From DASPKW01 sp038244055 (GTDB lineage: Bacteria > Planctomycetota > Phycisphaerae > Tepidisphaerales > Tepidisphaeraceae): 10,811 nucleotides of DNA. The DNA lies in the NCBI GenBank assembly GCA_038244055.1, contig JBBRTW010000232.1:1-10811 (forward strand), written 5' to 3'. Shown here one piece after another: positions 6,755-10,811 of the stretch. Made by a program: the position numbers and the translations under genes. A model generated the notes under the pieces. That model did no database searches and had not been told where the DNA came from. It saw only the letters and a list, made by a program, of their open reading frames with translations. Every line of letters begins with the position of its first letter. The stretch's first letter is position 1.

Positions 6755-7411
6755 TTATTCCTTAAACGAAAGAGTTGCCAGCGCCTTGGCGGCTTTTTCG
6801 ATGGTCGCAGCGCGGGTGTTGTCGCGATAGATCAACTGGACGATCAGCCCTTTGCTGTTTCCATCGATCTGGGCGATTTCGAAGGTGACCTTTTCATTCT
6901 CGATGATCCCCACCGTCGCCGCCGACCGCGCCACGGTGACCTTTTCGAACGCCTGGGGCGCTGCATCGGATGGAAAAGTCATCCGGTCGCGAATTGCTTT
7001 ATTGAGCTTATCGAAGGATTTAGCGCCGTCGGTCTTGTTGGGAACCAGCACGATGATCATCGTCCCTCTGGGGACCAGATCGATGGTCGCCATTCGATCC
7101 GGGCCCATATTCGGGTCCGGTGGGTCAACGGACGACCACGGCGGCAGAACCATCTTGTAATCGGCGCGCTCGAGCGGCACGGGCTGATTGGCCATGTCCT
7201 TGACTATCTCATCCGCGATGCGCCCGGCTTCCTTGCGGCCGACTTCATCGACCGCCTTCTGGAGCGAGTCCTTGAAGGCAGAGTTGACGGCCTGGCTGGC
7301 GGCCTGTTTTCTGGCGTTGTCGGCGAACATCGGCGCGAAGGTGTGCCAGGCGATGAGCAAGCCGACGACGACGGCGCAGGTGATTACGGCGATAAGTTTG
7401 TTTCGATCCAT
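6755..7411 (-). CDS. membrane-anchored protein of unknown function
   Basis: I do not recognise this 218-residue protein. It begins MDRNKLIAVITCAVVVGLLI; residues about 6-26 form one hydrophobic segment with a positively charged start, so it is most likely an N-terminally anchored protein with its body outside the cytoplasm. The V-I-T-C at positions 9-12 is not a proper lipobox. Residues about 30-75 are charged and helix-prone (QAASQAVNSAFKDSLQKAV). The rest alternates beta-type stretches (TMIIVLVPN, KVTFEIAQID, GLIVQLIYRD) with helices, ending KAAKALATLSFKE. The ATG has gaaggg six bases upstream, a reasonable ribosome site. It lies 118 bases downstream of the large secreted DUF1598-like/TPR gene on the same strand, which makes a joint envelope role possible but unproven. 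Confidence 0.85.
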   Translation of the reverse strand: MDRNKLIAVITCAVVVGLLIAWHTFAPMFADNARKQAASQAVNSAFKDSLQKAVDEVGRKEAGRIADEIVKDMANQPVPLERADYKMVLPPWSSVDPPDPNMGPDRMATIDLVPRGTMIIVLVPNKTDGAKSFDKLNKAIRDRMTFPSDAAPQAFEKVTVARSAATVGIIENEKVTFEIAQIDGNSKGLIVQLIYRDNTRAATIEKAAKALATLSFKE

Positions 7412-7479
7412 GTTGCGCCCTTCGCATGTGCTCGATACGGAGGTCGAGCTGAAAGAAGTTTGGCGAGTCGATCGAAGAA

Positions 7480-7499
7480 CTCGACATCGGAATGTCGAG
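7480..7499 (-). terminator. possible terminator hairpin after the DUF1598-like/TPR gene
   Basis: Bases 7480-7487 (ctcgacat) and 7492-7499 (atgtcgag) are perfect 8-base complements with a 4-base loop. On the minus strand the stem is followed by ttcttcgat, a short pyrimidine-rich tail rather than a full T-run. It starts 30 bases after the stop of the large gene. The same octamer tgtcgagc recurs at 7493, 7505 and 7519, so this may instead be part of a small repeat element. Confidence 0.35.
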
Positions 7500-7526
7500 C
7501 TACATGTCGAGCGGCATTGTCGAGCG
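7493..7526. repeat. three direct copies of tgtcgagc
   Basis: The octamer tgtcgagc occurs at 7493-7500, 7505-7512 and 7519-7526, spaced 12 and 14 bases apart. The first copy overlaps the right arm of the 7480-7499 hairpin. The cluster lies between the stop of the large gene and the small membrane protein gene. It may be a fragment of a dispersed repeat or a binding-site cluster; nothing in the sequence decides between them. Confidence 0.5.
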
Positions 7527-7529
7527 ATA

Positions 7530-10500
7530 CTACCGCATCAACCGCGCCCGTAGTTTAACCACCAGGGGATGCGCAGGCGAGAGATTTTCCGCGCGGGCGA
7601 GGTAGGCCATCGCCCGGGGGCGCTCGGCCCATTGGATGGCGATCTCGGCGGCGGCCACCAGCACTTCGGGGCTGTTGGCGCTAAGCTGGCTCATCTGGTT
7701 GATGTATTTGTCGACATCGTTCCACTTCTCGCGCGAGGCGGAGATGGCGGCGAGGATGGCCAGAGCCTGCAGGCGCGCGGTCGGGCCGCTCGCTTCTTTA
7801 TCCCACACTTCTTTGGCGATCTGCTCGGCCAGGTCGGGCCTGACCGTCGCCTGCTCCCAGCGGGCGCTGGCCAGGCGGACTTCGGGCAGGGCGGGGTCCA
7901 GGGCCAGGGCTTTTTTCACCCAGGGCTTGGCATCGAGGAGCCGGCCCTGGATGAGCGCCAGGTCCGACAGCCGCGCGCAGGCCATCGCGCAGGCGGGGTC
8001 GAGCTCCAATGCCGCATGAAATGCCTTGCCGGCCTCATCGGGTTTATCCAGCAATAGCATTGCCTCGCCGCGGGCGATCTGGGCCGCCGCGCCGGTGGGG
8101 CCATTCTTGAGGCTCTCCTCCATTTCTTTCAGCGCCAACTGGGGATCGCCGCAAAGCCAGGCGCAGTGGAAGAGAATCTCGCTGGCGGCGCAGGCCGATT
8201 GGTGGTCCGATGGATCGATGGCCCGGGCCTGCTGGGCATCAGCGCGGGCTTTGGGATAGTCGGCCTGGCGCAGATGGATCAAGGCGCGGAGAATGAGCGC
8301 TTCGGCATCGGAGGAATCGCAGGCGACGAGTTGATCGGCCGCCTCCAGCGCCTCTTTGAACTCACCGTGCAGCAAATGGGTCGCGGCGCTGCTGAAATAG
8401 CGGCTCGAGGCATCCGGCCGCGCGGTTGGGGCGATCGCCTGCAACGATAGATCACCCAGCGCTCCCGCCACCGCCCCAGTCACCGCGCCCTCGCTGGAAA
8501 TCTTCTGACAGCGCCGCCCCAGGTCCGCCAGCGGCTCATCCGATGAATCGATCCACGAACGCTTGCCCGCGCCCATCTTGGCCTGCACGCCGCCCATCAA
8601 GTAATAGTCCGCCTCGCCGACTTTGCGGATGAAAACGCGAATCGCCTGATAGGTTTTGGGGATTTCCACGGCGCGATGCGGCAGGGCGCAGAGGCGATCG
8701 AGCAGGGGCGATTCCAGATGCCGCACATGCCACACGCGGGCCAGCAGGACGATATCGAAAAGCGATTCCAGCCGCTTGAAAACCGGCTTCTGCGCCGCGA
8801 TCTCGGCGTAACAATTGCTGAACGAATTGGCCGCTTCCTCGGCCGGCCCGAAGGTCTGGCCGGTCCCCACCAGCCCCTCCTTGAGCTGCAGCATTTCCTC
8901 CGAAAGCACCTGCACCGCGCCCAGGAAGAGCGCGGAGGAACCATCGGCCGAGACGCGAATATCCCCCACGCGCGGCTGCACCGGGTAGAGCCAGAAGCGG
9001 CTCATGAAAGTCCGCGAGGTCTGGCTGAGCGTGTCTTTGAGCGTGCGATATCCCGGCACATCCACCGGCTCGATGCCGGCCATGATTTTCTTCATCGCGT
9101 AATCGGCATCGAGCATGGTCAGGGCGAAGGCCGAATCGGCCGGCAGGCCCTGGATGCGCACGCGCGGATCGCCCTCGATATTGGCCGGGTCGGGGTCGAG
9201 GCTGACCAGCGGCGTTTCATTTTCCTTCCAGACGGCGCGGAGGCCGACGATCAGATCGTCGATCTCCAGCGGCTCGCTTGAGGGATCGGGCCGGCCGAGG
9301 ATGAGGATGTCATCGCCGGCGATCGCGAAGCCGTGAATCCGCGCGATACGGCCGGGGTTGCGCAGCTCATCGGGCAGATGGCTCCAATCGGCTTTGAACT
9401 TCTCGGCCTGCGCCACCAGCGATTTGAGCGATACCACCGCCAGGCCATCGAGCGTGCGCATCTCGCGCATGTCGAGAAAGCGCTTCTTGACATCATTCTC
9501 GAATGCCGCGATCACTTTGCCGCGCTCGGCATCATCCTTCGCGGCCGATAGATCGGTTGATAATGTCGCGAGCAGGCGCGCCCGGTCCGCCGCCGCCCCT
9601 TTATCGAGCACCTCGGCCAGGATCCGCTGATCGAAATGAATCCGCACGCCCTTGGCATCCTGCAGATCGTTGATCTGCTTGACCGTATCGGCGTGTTTAC
9701 CGGCCTGTTCCTTCTGCACGCGCGAGGCGAGGGCCGCGCCGATGTTGGTGGCATCCACATCCGCCTTGATGCCCTTCTCGCCCTTGACCAGGTTGAAGGC
9801 CGCCGGCGCGAGATACTGCACGAACAGATTGCAGCGGTTGTTCTGAATCCACTTGATGCCCTCGGCATCGCGGCCGGCGGCGTGGCCGACCTCCTGATTT
9901 TTGTCCGCCTTCCAATCCAGCGCCAGCCACTTTTCGGCGACTTTCTTCACATCCGCGGCGCTGCGATATCCCGGCGCGGGAAGGCCATACCATGCCACCT
10001 TGCCCAGGTCCGATGGCCCCCAGGAATGCGATGCGGGCGCGCCGGTCTGGAGATATTTCTGCTCGTAGGCCTCGATGCGGGGGCGATTGGCGGGATCGTT
10101 CAGATAGGCCAGGATTTGCTGCGTTTGCTCGGCGCGCTGCGCCTTGTGCTGCGCGGTCTGCTCGGGTGTGGGCTTGGCCGGCAGGGGGGACAGGGGCGCG
10201 GGGAGTTTCGCATCTCCCAGGCCTTTCTTGCCGACTTCATTCGCGAACTGGATTTGAATGTAGTTGTAAATTCGCCGCCCCACATCGGGATTCATCAGCG
10301 GAACTTGCTTTTCCGCCAGCAGATCCTTGAAGCCGCCCAGGGCATTGCCGTCCCAGACCATCGGCACATCCGGGCGATCGGCCTGCGCCTTGGCGCCCGG
10401 CACGGCGATCACGACATGGTCATCGGCGTAACCGATGACGATGTTTCCCTCCTGGCCGGCGTATTGGCCGACCAGGCGCGAAGTTGGAACGGGATCGACC

Positions 10501-10586
10501 TGGATCGGGGCGGAGTCGGTATCGGCGCGGGCGGACTGCGAAAGGGCGGTTGTAAGGAGTAGCGCGGCGAGGAAATGGCGGGTCAT
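7530..10586 (-). CDS. large secreted protein with DUF1598-like core and C-terminal TPR repeats
   Basis: The protein has 1018 residues from the ATG at 10584-10586. This start puts a clean signal peptide first (MTRHFLAALLLTTALSQSARA, cleavage A-R-A before D22). Extending the frame upstream to 10703 would translate a dispersed repeat, so that start is rejected. A GGAG motif lies about ten bases upstream. Residues about 380-626 resemble the planctomycetal DUF1598 domain: LDGLAVVSLKSLVAQ, the LPDELRNPGRIARIHGFA segment, LEIDDLIVGLRAVW, VRIQGLPADSAFALTMLDAD, then FWLYPVQPRVGDIRVSADG. Residues about 729-1018 are TPR-type helical repeats (FKEALEAADQLVACDSSDAEALILRALIHL; later PDEAGKAFHAALELDP, DAKPWVKKALALDPALPEV). 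TPRs mediate protein-protein contacts, so an extracytoplasmic scaffold is plausible. The region between residues 25 and 370 is not recognised. No catalytic motif is visible. Confidence 0.88.
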   Translation of the reverse strand: MTRHFLAALLLTTALSQSARADTDSAPIQVDPVPTSRLVGQYAGQEGNIVIGYADDHVVIAVPGAKAQADRPDVPMVWDGNALGGFKDLLAEKQVPLMNPDVGRRIYNYIQIQFANEVGKKGLGDAKLPAPLSPLPAKPTPEQTAQHKAQRAEQTQQILAYLNDPANRPRIEAYEQKYLQTGAPASHSWGPSDLGKVAWYGLPAPGYRSAADVKKVAEKWLALDWKADKNQEVGHAAGRDAEGIKWIQNNRCNLFVQYLAPAAFNLVKGEKGIKADVDATNIGAALASRVQKEQAGKHADTVKQINDLQDAKGVRIHFDQRILAEVLDKGAAADRARLLATLSTDLSAAKDDAERGKVIAAFENDVKKRFLDMREMRTLDGLAVVSLKSLVAQAEKFKADWSHLPDELRNPGRIARIHGFAIAGDDILILGRPDPSSEPLEIDDLIVGLRAVWKENETPLVSLDPDPANIEGDPRVRIQGLPADSAFALTMLDADYAMKKIMAGIEPVDVPGYRTLKDTLSQTSRTFMSRFWLYPVQPRVGDIRVSADGSSALFLGAVQVLSEEMLQLKEGLVGTGQTFGPAEEAANSFSNCYAEIAAQKPVFKRLESLFDIVLLARVWHVRHLESPLLDRLCALPHRAVEIPKTYQAIRVFIRKVGEADYYLMGGVQAKMGAGKRSWIDSSDEPLADLGRRCQKISSEGAVTGAVAGALGDLSLQAIAPTARPDASSRYFSSAATHLLHGEFKEALEAADQLVACDSSDAEALILRALIHLRQADYPKARADAQQARAIDPSDHQSACAASEILFHCAWLCGDPQLALKEMEESLKNGPTGAAAQIARGEAMLLLDKPDEAGKAFHAALELDPACAMACARLSDLALIQGRLLDAKPWVKKALALDPALPEVRLASARWEQATVRPDLAEQIAKEVWDKEASGPTARLQALAILAAISASREKWNDVDKYINQMSQLSANSPEVLVAAAEIAIQWAERPRAMAYLARAENLSPAHPLVVKLRARLMR

Positions 10587-10612
10587 GGGCGTTTCGCTCC
10601 GGTCCTCTATCC

Positions 10613-10652
10613 TGCCTTGTCCCCTCTCCTGTACTGGGGAGAGGGTGAGGAT
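10613..10652. repeat. dispersed CCCTCACCC-type repeat, copy B (inverted)
   Basis: Read on the minus strand this copy gives aagatcctcaccctctcccc, then agtacaggagagggg, collinear with copy A apart from a deletion of about six bases and a few substitutions. It contains the hairpin ccctctcc (10622-10629) / ggagaggg (10638-10645). It lies 27 bases upstream of the large gene's ATG, in its leader region. Confidence 0.7.
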
Positions 10653-10693
10653 CTTCGTGAAATTTCGAAAGAGTCCTGTGTTCGCAGCCCAAA

Positions 10694-10778
10694 AACCCCT
10701 CACCCCCGCCCTCTCCCACGCGGCGATTGAGCGGCGCGGCGCATGGGCTTTTTCTGCGCCGCTTGGGAGAGGGAGTAA
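10694..10778. repeat. dispersed CCCTCACCC-type repeat, copy C (long palindrome)
   Basis: This copy starts acccctcacccccgccctct. The outer arms ccctctccca (10709-10718) and tgggagaggg (10764-10773) are perfect complements, and after one mismatch gcggcg (10720-10725) pairs with cgccgc (10757-10762). An alternative inner stem, gcggcgca (10736-10743) with tgcgccgc (10755-10762), competes for the same right arm. It shares the tgcgccgctt block with copy A. Confidence 0.75.
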
Positions 10779-10781
10779 GAC

Positions 10782-10811
10782 AAGACCCTCACCCCGGCCC
10801 TCGCCCGAGTA
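10782..10811. repeat. dispersed CCCTCACCC-type repeat, copy D, cut by the window edge
   Basis: The last 30 bases, aagaccctcaccccggccct and on to cgagta, match copy A (from 6688) with only two differences and run off the window. With copies B and C they fill most of the 225-base stretch upstream of the large gene, where I see no coding sequence. Confidence 0.7.

Noticed and set aside
7373..7411. Lipoprotein signal in the small anchored protein (V-I-T-C at residues 9-12)
   Set aside because: Residue -1 to the cysteine is threonine, the cysteine lies inside the hydrophobic stretch, and the following residues continue as a membrane segment.
10587..10703. N-terminal extension of the large secreted protein to 10703
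   Set aside because: It would translate dispersed repeat copy B and bury the signal peptide 39 residues inside the protein.

Overview
The window is high-GC bacterial chromosome with six protein-coding genes and unusually many short repeats. Planctomycetota is the most likely source. The evidence is a secreted PQQ-type beta-propeller protein whose mature end begins Q-D-W-P-Q-W-R-G, and a large exported protein with a DUF1598-like core joined to TPRs. Both are typical of that phylum, but this placement is inference from protein style, not from a marker gene.

Layout. Two plus-strand genome-maintenance genes come first: a class II CPD photolyase cut by the left window edge (1-1291) and radA (1428-3062). 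They are separated by a palindromic REP/MITE-like element. radA converges, with a 13-base gap, on four minus-strand genes read from right to left: a large secreted DUF1598-like/TPR protein (10586-7530), a small membrane-anchored protein of unknown function (7411-6755), an HrpA C-terminal protein without its helicase half (6588-4501), and a secreted PQQ-like beta-propeller protein with a polyglycine stretch (4416-3076). The minus-strand gaps are 118, 166 and 84 bases. That is compatible with separate or partly coupled transcription and does not show a tight operon. No gap exceeds 300 bases. The longest, 10587-10811, holds repeats and no gene.

Repeats are the most interesting content. radA carries an in-frame extra segment of about 78 codons (about 1811-2045) built almost wholly from 7-base tandem repeats of several different sequences. 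Two opposed runs of one family form a long hairpin. The photolyase gene carries a short run of the same kind, with a different 7-mer (745-772). Both genes stay open and keep their key motifs. Separately, an intergenic repeat of the CCCTCACCC...GGGAGAGGG type occurs four times (one before the small protein gene's stop, three upstream of the TPR gene).

The genes do not form a recognisable single pathway. Photolyase and RadA both act on DNA damage. The HrpA-like protein would act on RNA or ribosomes. The three remaining proteins are exported or membrane-anchored. I saw no CRISPR array, toxin-antitoxin pair, defence island, prophage, transposase, tRNA or rRNA.
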